Source: Methanosarcina acetivorans C2A
GTDB taxonomy: Archaea > Halobacteriota > Methanosarcinia > Methanosarcinales > Methanosarcinaceae
Length of the DNA stretch: 64,000 bases
Direction of reading: 5' to 3'
Assembly: GCF_000007345.1 (NCBI RefSeq)
Contig: NC_003552.1
Location: 2,108,001 to 2,172,000, forward strand
The position numbers and the translations under genes were made by a program. Positions 63,717 through 64,000 of the stretch are shown piece after piece; the stretch's first letter is position 1; every line of letters starts with the position of its first letter. The notes under the pieces are model-generated. The model saw nothing but the letters and a program-made list of their open reading frames with translations. It was not told the DNA's origin and did no database searches.

Positions 63717-64000
63717 ACTTTAGTGAAATTAAAATACTCAATACTAGCCAACTTTCATTTTTTTTAACTTTAAATTTTTTTGCATTCGTAATTTTTCTGG
63801 GTCTGTTTGGGATAGAAAATATCTATTTTCAGGTTCAAATCTGTTCAAAATAGGCTGTGAAGAGAGCCTGAATTGAGAGTAAAGTTTTTTCCCTTTCAGC
63901 TTTTTAGTGTGACGGTGCAGCATAGGGGATTTATCTAACTCTCTAACATTCCTTCCGTTTTTATAGCTATGAAAATTTATTGCAAACTATTATAATCTCT
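63717..64000. other. Intergenic sequence to window end
   Basis: Nothing recognisable; AT-rich, no gene or clear hairpin. Confidence 0.4.

Noticed and set aside
1-64000. tRNA or rRNA genes
   Set aside because: No cloverleaf with a TTCGANNC arm and CCA-compatible ends, and no rRNA-like sequence, was recognised by eye; a tRNAscan run would settle it.

Overview
The window looks like a Methanosarcina chromosome segment, closest in style to M. acetivorans or M. mazei. The signs are AT-rich intergenic DNA with TTTATATA-type archaeal TATA boxes, AGGAGG/GGTGA ribosome sites, and secreted proteins built from PKD, CARDB and DUF3344 domains. An ORF-less group II intron, an IS630 element and a C-terminal PGF-type archaeosortase signal fit the same group. 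The species is inference; the family-level assignment is secure.

Almost all coding capacity is one strand-biased family of secreted cell-surface proteins on the minus strand: eleven genes from 0.9 to 12 kb, plus one NikR-type regulator. Five proteins (1294..4743, 13474..17040, 25590..28817, 29810..41776, 48223..53379) end in the same cohesin-like plus dockerin-like pair. Three others (44449..47169, 54632..58111, 59364..62252) end in a different ~110-residue module finishing in FWAE(A/V). A 306-residue protein (47190..48110) has one cohesin-like domain, an acidic linker and a PGF-type C-terminal anchor, and sits in a three-gene run with a dockerin protein and a double-cohesin protein. The simplest reading is a non-cellulosomal archaeal cohesin-dockerin display system; its function is not shown by sequence alone.

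Layout: 1-5.3 kb carries a dockerin gene in a ~4.7-kb segment duplicated at 11.5-17.6 kb, where one copy has gained an IS630 element (the other keeps the empty site). 5.6-9.1 kb and 18.3-19.9 kb are DUF3344 genes, each followed upstream by a duplicated 1.4-kb unit holding a candidate plus-strand structured RNA and a small membrane ORF; one unit has gained a group II intron at its right edge. 21.5-24.8 kb is a two-gene operon. 25.6-42 kb has two PKD/dockerin genes including a 3988-residue giant. 43.0-43.4 kb is the NikR-like gene. 44.4-62.3 kb has five surface genes. The last 1.7 kb is gene-free with a 17-bp tandem array.

The main novel signals are: (1) four genes whose only well-placed start after a perfect AGGAGG is ACG; (2) a duplicated intergenic RNA candidate with compensatory changes in three hairpins; (3) a second hairpin RNA family with its own TATA box at four loci beside gene 3' ends; (4) terminator hairpins whose loop contains the stop codon; (5) long conserved leaders in front of four dockerin genes. 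All plus-strand features are RNAs, a small ORF or mobile-element pieces.
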